A program made the position numbers and the translations under genes. Under the pieces are notes generated by a model that was not told the origin of the DNA, did not search any database, and was given only the letters and a program-made list of their open reading frames with translations. This document shows, in pieces, positions 35,804 to 44,920 of a stretch of 64,000 bases of DNA. Source of the DNA: an uncultured Lachnospiraceae bacterium (GTDB lineage: Bacteria; Bacillota; Clostridia; Lachnospirales; Lachnospiraceae); contig CAJUFQ010000009.1 of NCBI GenBank assembly GCA_910585625.1, positions 34,235 to 98,234 of the forward strand. The letters run 5' to 3'. How positions within the stretch are numbered: position 1 is the stretch's first letter; each line of letters starts with the position of its first letter.

Positions 35804-36064
35804 CCTTTATCAATTACTCGAGTTCAATATTCTCATTCACTTTTTTATTAATATCAATTCTTGTCTCAACATCAATTTCGTTTACTAACCAACCATGCAG
35901 AGTACAGTTCTTGATAAATTTATCAATTCTATTGACGCCATGTAATACTGTTTTAGGACAAAAAATGTTTCTTACTAACGGAACGAAAAAATGACGCAAA
36001 GCATCTGACATACAAGCTTGCCTGCTTTCATCTACCTGAAACATTGTACCATTTGTAAAGGCAA

Positions 36065-36270
36065 AAGTTGTATATTATATACAAAATGTACAAAAGCGAA
36101 TTGTCAAAAAGTGGATATAGAGTTACGATTCTTTATGCGTATTGTACATAATGTATGAGTTAAATACGCACGCTGGGTGTGCATTTCTGCCTATAATGCA
36201 CACCGGACAGGAAATTGCAGTCAGCAGTTTCCTCTTTCCATAAGGGGGGCTCGCTTGCGGGCCCCCATCC
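36065..36270 (+). ncRNA. Tandem structured element, copy C
   Basis: Third copy. A perfect palindrome TTGTATATTATATACAA (36068-36084), a possible operator, precedes promoter TTGTCA (36101-36106) and TACGAT (36124-36129). Stems are GCGTATT/AATACGC region, GGTGTGCAT/ATGCACACC, AGGAAA/TTTCCT and GGGGGC...GCCCCC. It ends about 220 bases before the start of the large LamG gene. Confidence 0.55.
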
Positions 36271-36286
36271 TTAATATATGGGAAGC

Positions 36287-36366
36287 TTTTCATTCTATAT
36301 GGGAAAGACCTATCACGAAAACGTGTGCAAGCGTCTTTCGATAGAACGAAAAACAGGACGCGGGCT
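36287..36366 (+). repeat. Dispersed hairpin repeat, divergent copy (R4)
   Basis: TTCTAT (36293-36298) pairs with ATAGAA (36341-36346) around CACGAAAACGTG; a GACGC/GCGTC hairpin follows. Sequence identity to the other copies is low, but the order and shape of the stems are the same. It lies upstream of the large LamG gene, after copy C. Confidence 0.6.
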
Positions 36367-36488
36367 TGTCTGCGTCATCCAAAGGCAGAGAGGAAAGGAG
36401 GGAGAACGGTACGCGGCAGACGTACCACAGATGGAAGCAGCGGCATGGCAAGTTTGCCGCGGGATTTATGGAAGGAAGAAAGGATGGT

Positions 36489-39400
36489 ATGAGAATGGGA
36501 AAAAGATGGAAGAAGATTGCCTCGCTCATGCTCAGTGTGGCGATGGCAGTGACCCTGGTGCCCACGCAGTTCGCTTATGCTGCGAATGAAGATGCAACGG
36601 TCCGGCCCAGAGTGGTGTCGGAGGATGACGGCAGCATTGGCAGTTCCCTGCCGGAAAAACTTGTATACTTTAGCTTTGATGAGAACGTGACAGACGGCGG
36701 TAGCGCGAAAGGTAAGGCTGAAGGTAATGGAGCGACGGTAAAAGCTGACGATAAGAAAGTCGGAGGCGGGGCGTTAAGCTTGGACGGCACATCTTACATT
36801 AACGTCACGGACAAGGATGGGAATAATCCCCTGATAGGCAAAGACGAGATTACGATTTCTTATTGGAGCAAATCGACAACTGCGAATCATGGCTGGGCAT
36901 ATTACTTAAAAAGGAATAACAGTGCGAACAGCGAGCCGAACAAGGATTTGCAGAACCTTTATTATCTTGGCATTCTGGACGGAGGAGGTAATTCTGCCAG
37001 GCTGGAAGCGCAGCGTTTCAGCCGGATAAGAGGAGAAGGCGCACTTGCGAAAAATTCGGGTACCGTATCAAACGATACATGGAAATTGGTGACTGTCGTC
37101 ATGAAAGAAAAACAGACGGTGCTTTACGTTGATGGGGCGGAGTCTAATAAGAGCGGCGAAGACCAGGCGAGCCTGACGGATATATTGGTTCCCGGAAGCA
37201 TCTTTTATCTCGGAAAGGCTACATGGGGAAGCGGTGAATTTTTCAAGGGGATGATTGACGAGTTCACGGTTTACGATGGAGCTTTAAATGCAGAACAGGT
37301 AGGGCATCTGTATAAGAGCGTTACGCAGGCCGGCTATACGGATCCGGGCAGGAAAGCAACGTTTACGGAGAACCAGATGTCCGTGGCGGACATGAATCTG
37401 GGAGTCGGAGAGACAAACCGCGCGAAGGTGTCTGTTCCTTATGGATGCTCCAAGTCAAACCTTACCTACACGTCTGCCGACCCGACAGTGGCAGCCGTAG
37501 ACGCATCCGGCGTGGTGCGGGGCGTAAAAGCAGGAACGACGACGATTTCCGTAGCCTGCCATTACGGCGCGGACACAGCGCTGACGAAGCAGATGGCAGT
37601 AAAGGTCAAGAGCGGCGAGGAAGAGCTTACGCCAATCAATACTTACGAGTTTGAAGGGAACCTTACAAGCAAGGAAGGCAATGCGGCTAAAGCAGTGCAA
37701 TCGAAAAGGGGTACAGAGAATATAGAGAAATCAGGCAAAGAATTGGCGGACAAGACGCTTGCGGCTACGGATTACAGCGACGACGGGAAGAGCGGCAAGG
37801 CCGTAAAGATGAACGGTGGGGCTGTGAATACGGCGGCCGGTTTTGGCGTGAAGCTGGACAGCAACTTGGGGAGCAATTATACGGTATCTGTCTGGGTGAA
37901 GCCGGAGAAAGCCTTGCCGGATAACCAGCAGGTTATATTTGTCGGCTACCATGCGCCGCAGAAGTGGATAGGCGTTACCGGATATAAAGCAGACGATCAG
38001 ACGGTAAAATTCTGGAAAAACGATCATTCAGGATTTGGGACGCAGAAAGACGGGCTGAAGCTTCCGGCAGGAAAGTGGACGCTTCTGACCTTGTCGCAGG
38101 CCGGCAATACGGCAAGTGTCTATGCCAATGGACAGCTGTTTGCTACCAGGGATGATATGCCGGACGCGTTGAACGGAGACGACCAGAGCATTTACCTTGG
38201 GGTAAATTACTGGGATAAGACATTCGGCGGCCTGATGGACAATGCCTGTGTATATGATACTGCATTGGATGCGGCGCAGATTGCAGCTTCCTATCTCAAA
38301 CAAGCAGCACCAGAAGACCTTGTGGACGCTTTTGGCATATTAAACGGCAATCAGAACATCAATAAGCTGACCGAGGATCTGAGTCTCCCGGCAGAATTAG
38401 GCGGGATTGACATCACATGGACGTCCAATGCACCTACAAAGCTTACCAATGCGGGAGAAGTCAAAGTAAAAGACGGAAGCAAGGTGACGCTGACGGCAGC
38501 GGCGTCCGTGCCGGAACTTGGGTTCACATGGAACGAGACCTTTGACGTTACCCTCGCGAAGACAGTGACGATTAAGCATGTGGACGAAAAGGGCAATGAA
38601 ATCAGGAAGGCAGAGACCGTGGATTGGCAGATGGGTACGCAGTATGTCTATACCGTGAAGGATAAAGTCCTTTCATCGGAGACGGCGGCTTATATCTATG
38701 ATGAAGAGAAGAACACGGCAGATACGCTTAAGATTGCCTCCGTTTCTGCGGAAAATGCAGAAATCATTGTAAGGTACAAGACAGCCAAAATCGAGAGTAT
38801 TGACGCGAGCAAGCTGCCGGAGACGGTTTATATGATTGAAGGCAATGTCCCGATTCTGCCCAAAACCGTAAAAGGAACTTATGTCACCCCGGAAGATGGA
38901 ACACAGACGGCTGGTGCGGGAACTGGCGCAAAGGGCAAAGCGGCGCCAGAGCCAATAGACGTGCCGATTATCTGGGACGACTATTCTGCATTGAAGCCAA
39001 GCAAAGACCCGCACACATTAAACGGAACTGTGGCAGGGCATCCGGTTTCCGTAAAGCTGATGATTTTTGCTTGCGATGAAGCTGTGGAAGACATAACGGC
39101 GGCAAATGATAACAGTGGTTATAAGAAAGTAAAGCTGAAACATGCGTATAAAGGAATTATTGAAACAGAGTATGATATTGTGAAATCAGGCACAATCGGG
39201 GCGGATTCGAGTATCGCATATTATGACCGGGAAGTGGCAGAAAATGCAAATGCGTATGGCGAAAATGCCACGGCTACGCGTTTTGACGGCGGAAAGTTTT
39301 ATGCTCAAGGCGGGGATGGAAATGGCAAAGGAGAAGCTTATCCTGACGCAGACAAGAGGACGGTTGTATATGATGAGAACGAGGTTTACCATGTGCGTAC

Positions 39401-42400
39401 TCAGATTGACACTACAGAAGTATCTGTAACGCCAGGAAAACCAGCGGAGGGTGACAAGCCGGCGACAAGTCCGGTCATCAACAAAAATGGTACGTTCCGT
39501 GTATGGGTCACCGATCCGAATGGCGTGACAACGGAACTGACAGCGGGCAAGGATGGTGGCATGACATTCCGTAAAGTTGTGACCGGCATCATTGATAAAG
39601 CAGGGGCATCAAGAGCCGGATTCAAGCTTTTGAACCACAAAATCAGCTGGCAATCTGGCTATGTCACCAGAAGAGTTGAGATTTACGTGGATAACGCGAA
39701 GGAAAAGGAAGAAAACGCAAAACTGCTTCCGAGCCAGTATCTGTCAGACGAGGCAGCGGAGGGTGAGGTTTCTGAACGTGTGCAGGCTTATGCATATGAA
39801 CCGGAATCAATCTATGATAAAGATGGCGAGGAATGCGTGCTGCAGGAAGAAGAGTCTGGCTGGTTCAAGGCGGACGGCACGAAACTTGCAGATCCCGCGG
39901 CTACTGACGTGGCAGTGGCAGGCGCAACCATTACCTACAAAGCGTATTACAAAAAAGGCGCGGCCAATTTCGCCGGTCTCAAGGCGGCAATCACTGCAGC
40001 TACAAAGATACATACGGAAAAGACGGCAGACAAGATATATGTCCAGGCTTCCTTAGATACACTTAAGGCAGCAATCGACAAAGCCCAGGCAGTCTATGAT
40101 ACGAAAGGCAAAGACAATGAGGCAGATAAGGCGGAGGTGGAAAAAGCCATTACTGACCTGAATGCTGCCAAGAATGCGGAAATGTCATTGAAGAACTATG
40201 CGGACATGAGTAAAGAGCTGACCGCATTTTATCTGATGACTGAAAACGTAAATGACACGGCAGGGACAGCGGAAGCTGGCAAGCATAACGGCGTTGTCAC
40301 AGGAAATGTGACGTTCAGCAAAGAAGATGGGGCTGCCTTCCCAGGCGGAGACGCATATAAGAATTATGTGAACCTCCCGACGGACATCCCGGTAACTGAC
40401 AAGATGACATTCTCCTTCTGGGCATACGATCAGAACGGCGGGGCCAATACCTTTGGCATGGGTTCCGGGAAAAAACTCAGTAATGGCAAGACATTAGACG
40501 GATCCACCACAAATGCCCACCACTTCTCCATTTATGTGAGAGGCAATGGTAAGCTGCGCGCAGGAGGCGGGCCATTAGGATGGGGAGCAGGAATTTCGGA
40601 AGTAACTGACATTTCCATCGATTACAGCAAGTGGAATCTTGTGACATGCGTAGTAGAAGGCAAGAACCTCATCGTATATCTGAATGGCGCCATGGCAAAA
40701 GAAGGCACAACCGGAATCTCTCTGACAGAGGCATGGAATGCCAACAGTAAAGAACGATATATGTTTATCGGCAATAATATTTACGGCGCTAATGGCGATG
40801 GGGATTTCAAAGGAAATATCAAGAACTTCCGCATTTACAATGCGCCTCTCGCAGCAGGGCAGGTAAAGGATATCTATGAAAATGAGATAAATGCTTTTCT
40901 GGATAATGCAGCAAGCCTTTTGGCTGAGGAGCTGAAAGCGCAGGCTGACGCAAGTGGAGGAAAGTATACGCTGACTATCACGGACAGTAAGATTACACTT
41001 CCTAAGAAAGGCGCGCAGAATATTTCTGTATCCTGGAAAGCATACGACGCTGACGGCAAGGAGAGCGACGCGGTCATCAACGCGCAGACCGGCGCGGTGA
41101 CGCTGCCGGCATCCGGCAAGACCTCCGCGGCAACGCTCAGGGCAACGCTCGATTTCAACGGCGTGACGAAAGAGGTCGAGATCGCCTGCACCGTGATGAA
41201 GCTGGACGAGGCGACGCTTGCGGCAAGGAAGGCCCTCGGGGAGGAGCTGGACAAGGCAGAGAAGCTGAAAGAGGCTGACTATACGTCCGCATCCTGGGCA
41301 ATCTTCCAGAAAACCGTGGAGGAGGCGCTGGCCGCGTACAACAACCCGACCACCGCGGACGCCCTCACGGCCCAGGCCACGAAACTGGCCAATGCCATGA
41401 AGACGGACGGCACGGGCACCCTCGTACCGCGCGGGGACAGGACGGGCCTGGACGCTCTGGTCAAGAAGGCGGAAGACGCCATCAAGGCAGCGGAAGCGGA
41501 CAGGGATAAGTATGACGGGGCAGTCTGGAAGGGCCTCGAGGACGCGATTAAGGAGGCGAAGGCGCTCAGCGGCGACGTGTCCCAGAAGGAAGTGGACGAC
41601 GCAGAGTCCAAGCTGCAGGCGGCATTCGACGCCTTCAGGCCCAAGGACCAGTCCTACAGCAAGGACGAGGCAGACAGGCTTGCCGCGGAGGCAGATAAGC
41701 TCCTGGAAGGCAAGAATGAATACGAGTACGACGAGAAGGCATGGGCAGACATGCAGGAGGCCCTTGCCGCAGTCAGGGCCCTGACCGCGGCGTCCACCCC
41801 GGCAGAGGTGACCGCGGCATACAAAAAGCTGGAGGCAGCCATGGAGGCCTTCAAGCCCAAGACCATCGACAAGGCGGCTCTTGGCGCCCTGGCCGACGAC
41901 GCGAAGGAAGAGCTTGGGAAGCTTAGCAAGGATGACTACGACCCCAAGGCATGGGCGGCAGTGGAAGAAGCATTGGCAGAAGTTGAGAAGCTTGCGGCAG
42001 ACGCGGATGCGAGCGATGAGCAGATCAGGGCAGCCTATGGGAAGCTGTGGACGGCCCTGAAGGAATTAAAGGCAGGCACGTACATCCCCGTGGAGTCCGT
42101 GACGCTCAGCAAGAAGAGCCTGACGCTGAATATCGGGAAGACGGCGACGCTCAAGGCCACCGTGAAGCCGGCCAACGCGAGCAGCCGGGGGCTTACCTGG
42201 AAGAGCAGCAAGCCGAAGGTCGTGTACGTGGGCCGGGACGGGAAGGTCGAGGCCAGGGCGAAGGGCACGGCGGACGTCACGGTGACCGCGGGCGGCAGGA
42301 CGGCGGCCTGCAGGGTGACCGTCAAGGTCCCGGTGAAGAAGGTGAAGCTCACGGCCAACTACACGGCCATCGCCACAGGAAAGAAAGCGACGGTCAAGGC

Positions 42401-42893
42401 TTCCGTGACCCCGGCCAACGCCAGCAACAAGAAGGTGAAGTGGGCCATCGACAAGGCCGCGAAGTCCAAGAAGTACGCGACCATCAGCCAGAAGGGCGTG
42501 CTTAAGGCAGGGAAGAAAGGCGCGGGGAAGACCGTGACGGTGACGGCGACCGCCCAGGACGGCAGCAAGAAGAAGGCGGCCATCAAGATCAAGATCATGA
42601 AGAACGCCGTGACCAAGGTCAGCCTGAAGGCAAAAGCCAAGAATGTGAAGGCCGGCAAGAAGCTGACCATCAAGGCGACGGTCCAGAACACCGGAGGGAA
42701 GAAGGGCAGCAAGACGGCCAACACGAAGCTGGCATGGAGCGTCGACAAGAAGAGCAAGAAGTTCGCGTCCATAAACAGCAAGGGGATGCTGTCAACGAAG
42801 AAAGCCGGGAAAGGCAAGACCGTGACCGTCACAGCGATGTCGACGGACGGCACGAACAAGAAAGGCGCCATCAAGATCAAGATTACGAAATAA
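36489..42893 (+). CDS. Giant secreted LamG/Ig/FIVAR surface protein
   Basis: A 2134-residue exported modular protein. Order: signal peptide (1-27); LamG-like domain (54-277); Big_2 (288-375); second LamG-like (381-607); atrophied Ig (610-694); MucBP-like (693-767); Big_4-like (770-860); an unassigned beta region (861-1157); FIVAR (1158-1233); third LamG-like (1238-1470); Ig-like region; four FIVAR modules (1576-1864); three Lys-rich Big_2-type domains (1866-2134). No glycosidase domain and no sortase motif are seen. LamG and FIVAR modules suggest glycan or wall binding; the basic tail may hold it to anionic wall polymers. ATG 36489 follows AAAGGA; frames open upstream look non-coding. From about nt 41040 to the end, third codon positions become strongly G/C, unlike the first two thirds. 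Confidence 0.9.
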   Translation: MRMGKRWKKIASLMLSVAMAVTLVPTQFAYAANEDATVRPRVVSEDDGSIGSSLPEKLVYFSFDENVTDGGSAKGKAEGNGATVKADDKKVGGGALSLDGTSYINVTDKDGNNPLIGKDEITISYWSKSTTANHGWAYYLKRNNSANSEPNKDLQNLYYLGILDGGGNSARLEAQRFSRIRGEGALAKNSGTVSNDTWKLVTVVMKEKQTVLYVDGAESNKSGEDQASLTDILVPGSIFYLGKATWGSGEFFKGMIDEFTVYDGALNAEQVGHLYKSVTQAGYTDPGRKATFTENQMSVADMNLGVGETNRAKVSVPYGCSKSNLTYTSADPTVAAVDASGVVRGVKAGTTTISVACHYGADTALTKQMAVKVKSGEEELTPINTYEFEGNLTSKEGNAAKAVQSKRGTENIEKSGKELADKTLAATDYSDDGKSGKAVKMNGGAVNTAAGFGVKLDSNLGSNYTVSVWVKPEKALPDNQQVIFVGYHAPQKWIGVTGYKADDQTVKFWKNDHSGFGTQKDGLKLPAGKWTLLTLSQAGNTASVYANGQLFATRDDMPDALNGDDQSIYLGVNYWDKTFGGLMDNACVYDTALDAAQIAASYLKQAAPEDLVDAFGILNGNQNINKLTEDLSLPAELGGIDITWTSNAPTKLTNAGEVKVKDGSKVTLTAAASVPELGFTWNETFDVTLAKTVTIKHVDEKGNEIRKAETVDWQMGTQYVYTVKDKVLSSETAAYIYDEEKNTADTLKIASVSAENAEIIVRYKTAKIESIDASKLPETVYMIEGNVPILPKTVKGTYVTPEDGTQTAGAGTGAKGKAAPEPIDVPIIWDDYSALKPSKDPHTLNGTVAGHPVSVKLMIFACDEAVEDITAANDNSGYKKVKLKHAYKGIIETEYDIVKSGTIGADSSIAYYDREVAENANAYGENATATRFDGGKFYAQGGDGNGKGEAYPDADKRTVVYDENEVYHVRTQIDTTEVSVTPGKPAEGDKPATSPVINKNGTFRVWVTDPNGVTTELTAGKDGGMTFRKVVTGIIDKAGASRAGFKLLNHKISWQSGYVTRRVEIYVDNAKEKEENAKLLPSQYLSDEAAEGEVSERVQAYAYEPESIYDKDGEECVLQEEESGWFKADGTKLADPAATDVAVAGATITYKAYYKKGAANFAGLKAAITAATKIHTEKTADKIYVQASLDTLKAAIDKAQAVYDTKGKDNEADKAEVEKAITDLNAAKNAEMSLKNYADMSKELTAFYLMTENVNDTAGTAEAGKHNGVVTGNVTFSKEDGAAFPGGDAYKNYVNLPTDIPVTDKMTFSFWAYDQNGGANTFGMGSGKKLSNGKTLDGSTTNAHHFSIYVRGNGKLRAGGGPLGWGAGISEVTDISIDYSKWNLVTCVVEGKNLIVYLNGAMAKEGTTGISLTEAWNANSKERYMFIGNNIYGANGDGDFKGNIKNFRIYNAPLAAGQVKDIYENEINAFLDNAASLLAEELKAQADASGGKYTLTITDSKITLPKKGAQNISVSWKAYDADGKESDAVINAQTGAVTLPASGKTSAATLRATLDFNGVTKEVEIACTVMKLDEATLAARKALGEELDKAEKLKEADYTSASWAIFQKTVEEALAAYNNPTTADALTAQATKLANAMKTDGTGTLVPRGDRTGLDALVKKAEDAIKAAEADRDKYDGAVWKGLEDAIKEAKALSGDVSQKEVDDAESKLQAAFDAFRPKDQSYSKDEADRLAAEADKLLEGKNEYEYDEKAWADMQEALAAVRALTAASTPAEVTAAYKKLEAAMEAFKPKTIDKAALGALADDAKEELGKLSKDDYDPKAWAAVEEALAEVEKLAADADASDEQIRAAYGKLWTALKELKAGTYIPVESVTLSKKSLTLNIGKTATLKATVKPANASSRGLTWKSSKPKVVYVGRDGKVEARAKGTADVTVTAGGRTAACRVTVKVPVKKVKLTANYTAIATGKKATVKASVTPANASNKKVKWAIDKAAKSKKYATISQKGVLKAGKKGAGKTVTVTATAQDGSKKKAAIKIKIMKNAVTKVSLKAKAKNVKAGKKLTIKATVQNTGGKKGSKTANTKLAWSVDKKSKKFASINSKGMLSTKKAGKGKTVTVTAMSTDGTNKKGAIKIKITK

Positions 42894-42940
42894 GGATTTT
42901 CCTGAAATATGGTCGTAGTTACCCATAAAGGGAATCAAGG

Positions 42941-42980
42941 CTTCGCACATAGGTTTTGCCTATGTGCGAAGTTGTTTTTT
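42941..42980 (+). terminator. Rho-independent terminator of the LamG gene
   Basis: A 13-bp perfect stem (CTTCGCACATAGG at 42941-42953 with 42959-42971) followed by TTGTTTTTT. Confidence 0.95.
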
Positions 42981-43173
42981 CAGGCTGTCTATGGTACACT
43001 TACTTTGGAATGAGGTGAAAAGCGGAATGATAAGAGGAGCTGAGAAAGAGCATTTAAAGGAAAATTTAAATAGGAAAACCGGCCAGACGCAAGTCATCCA
43101 TGAAAGGCTTACGCTCGTATTTTATAAAAAAGATTGACGGATTATAAACCATTGGAACCGGGAAAGGACAGAC

Positions 43174-43983
43174 ATGGTAGACAAGACAACATTTATGGAA
43201 ACGCTGCGTTCCGTGCAGCAGATTGCCCAGGCAAGCCCGGAGGCAATGACAAAAGAAGAAATCAGAAGTTACTTTCAAGACATGGATTTGTCGGAAGAAC
43301 AGCAGGAAATGATATACCAATTTCTTCTGACGCCTCAGGACGCGGCGGCAGAAGGGGATGCGGGACAGGCAGGAGAAAGTATTGCGTCTCCGGAACCTAA
43401 GGCGTCGCCAAAGGCAGGGAAACAAACCAGGAACCCCCATTTCCAGATGTATGTAAGGGAGCTTTCTGCGATTCCGGCTCTGACGGCAGAGCAGCAGAAT
43501 CTGCTCTATCAGCGTCTGCTGTCAGGGGACCAGTCTGTCACGGAGGAAATATCCCATCAGTGGCTGAAAAAGATAATCTGCATTGCGGAGGGATATGCTA
43601 CGCCCAGGGCATATTTGGAAGACTTGGTGCAGGAAGGGAATATCAGCCTCCTGTTAGGGCTGGGGCAGCTTTTGGGGAAAGCGTCTGACTATGAGGCAGA
43701 CGGCGCAGGAAGCCTTGGGAAAGAGCAGCAGAAGCGTCTGGAGGAGTATCTGGAAGCGTATATCAGGGGAGGTATGGAGTCTTACCGTGGGGGAGTGGAA
43801 GGCGAGGCAGACAGCGAGAATGCCATCCTTGCCAAAGTCAGCCTTATCCATGAGGCCAGGAAAGCGTTGGCAGAGGAGAATGGGACAGACCCTACCATCC
43901 AGGAACTATGCGAATATACCAGGATTTCCCCGCAGGAGATAGTGGATATCCTGGATTTGCACGAGAAGGCAAGGAAGGGCTGA
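43174..43983 (+). CDS. Sigma-70-like protein lacking region 4
   Basis: A 269-residue protein. An acidic, Ala/Pro-rich N-terminus (1-85) precedes a region 1.2-like segment (MYVRELSAIPALTAEQQNLL), a region 2-like helix pair (LKKIICIAEGY... LEDLVQEGNISLLLGL; YLEAYIRGGMESY) and a region 3-like segment (RKALAEENGTDPTIQELCEY and RISPQEIVDIL). The frame stops there, so the -35-binding region 4 is absent, and the residues that melt and read the -10 element are poorly conserved. It may be a regulator derived from a sigma factor, an anti-sigma-like decoy or a decaying gene. GGGAAAGGAC precedes the ATG. Confidence 0.75.
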   Translation: MVDKTTFMETLRSVQQIAQASPEAMTKEEIRSYFQDMDLSEEQQEMIYQFLLTPQDAAAEGDAGQAGESIASPEPKASPKAGKQTRNPHFQMYVRELSAIPALTAEQQNLLYQRLLSGDQSVTEEISHQWLKKIICIAEGYATPRAYLEDLVQEGNISLLLGLGQLLGKASDYEADGAGSLGKEQQKRLEEYLEAYIRGGMESYRGGVEGEADSENAILAKVSLIHEARKALAEENGTDPTIQELCEYTRISPQEIVDILDLHEKARKG

Positions 43984-44108
43984 CAATGAGAGGGGCAGGC
44001 AAAGGCCCTGGTGTAAGTACCGTTGATATTTGGTAAAACTGCGCAGCAGATGGGCGAATAGACAAGTCTGGTGTACCAGTTGAGAGAGGGAACGAAAGGA
44101 GAGACGAC

Positions 44109-44291
44109 ATGAATTTAGGACCGATAGAATACACAGTGGCACGTATTGACGGGGATTACGCCTATCTGCTGCAGGAGGGCGAGGGCCAGTCCCGGGAGGA
44201 AGAGAAATGCGTTGCAAGAGCTTTGCTCCCCCCGGAAATTGCGGAGGGAACAAAGCTTCATTATGAAATGATGGAGTACAGCATAAAATAA
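44109..44291 (+). CDS. Small conserved-looking protein (DUF3006-like)
   Basis: A 60-residue protein whose pattern (YTVARIDGDYAYLLQ, then ARALLPPEIAEGTKLHYE) weakly resembles DUF3006 proteins, small beta-rich proteins of unknown role. AAAGGAGAGACGAC lies directly before the ATG. It follows the sigma-like gene after 125 bases and converges with dpaB. It is probably a real gene; the function is unknown. Confidence 0.65.
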   Translation: MNLGPIEYTVARIDGDYAYLLQEGEGQSREEEKCVARALLPPEIAEGTKLHYEMMEYSIK

Positions 44292-44308
44292 CTGCATGGA
44301 TTCGCGCG

Positions 44309-44920
44309 TTAAGTGCTTGCCGCCGCGCCATGAGGGCTGCGGATGACCGGCTGTATCTGTTTTCCGTTCAGGGCTGCGTCAATCGTTTCCGGGAGAAGCT
44401 CCGTGAAAGCCGTCATGGAATTGGGCTTCGCCTGGTAATCGTCCTGCCCGAAAGGCACGAAGTATATATTTTTCGTATTCAGGAGTATGCCGATATTTTT
44501 GAGGTTCATCCCCAGGGCGTCATTGGTGGACAGGGAAATTACCAGCGGGCGGTTGTTGCGCAGATGTGATTTTGCAGCCATCAGCACAGGCGTGTCAGAA
44601 ATTCCGTTTGCCAGCTTGGAGAGTGTATTTCCGGTACAAGGGGCAATCACCAAAATGTCCATCAGTCCTTTGGGCCCGATTGGCTCTGCAGCCGGAATTG
44701 TAGTGATAGGCGCATGGCCGGTAAGTTTTTCTGCGCGTGCGAGGAAGTCTGCGCTCGTGCCAAAACGCGAATTGAGGGAAGAGGCATTCAGCGAGAACAC
44801 AGGGAGCAGTTTGGCGCCAGTCTCCGTTAAGTTCTCCAATGCCTGGAATATTTTTTCATATGTGCAGAAGGAGCCGGTAAAGCCGACCCCAATCGATTTG
44901 TCATGAAAATCATATTGCAT
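44309..44920 (-). CDS. dpaB: Dipicolinate synthase subunit B
   Basis: A 203-residue flavoprotein-like subunit (SpoVFB) that helps make dipicolinic acid, the spore-core chelator. The N-terminal IGVGFTGSFCTYEKIF and the LVIAPCTGNTLSKLANGISD region are diagnostic of this flavoprotein family. It overlaps dpaA by 11 bases, so both are translated from one mRNA on the minus strand. Together they show that the host forms spores. Confidence 0.95.
   Translation of the reverse strand: MQYDFHDKSIGVGFTGSFCTYEKIFQALENLTETGAKLLPVFSLNASSLNSRFGTSADFLARAEKLTGHAPITTIPAAEPIGPKGLMDILVIAPCTGNTLSKLANGISDTPVLMAAKSHLRNNRPLVISLSTNDALGMNLKNIGILLNTKNIYFVPFGQDDYQAKPNSMTAFTELLPETIDAALNGKQIQPVIRSPHGAAAST

Noticed and set aside
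35814..36044. Minus-strand 76-residue ORF between copies B and C
   Set aside because: It reads somewhat like protein but has no ribosome site, lies in AT-rich DNA and cannot be matched to a family. It may be a gene fragment; not enough to call.
35159..36270. CRISPR-like array
   Set aside because: Three copies about 450 bases apart, each with a promoter and hairpins; no short repeats with regular spacers and no cas genes.
36278..36589. 103-residue plus-strand ORF
   Set aside because: It overlaps the repeat, the ribosome site and the signal peptide of the LamG gene in another frame.
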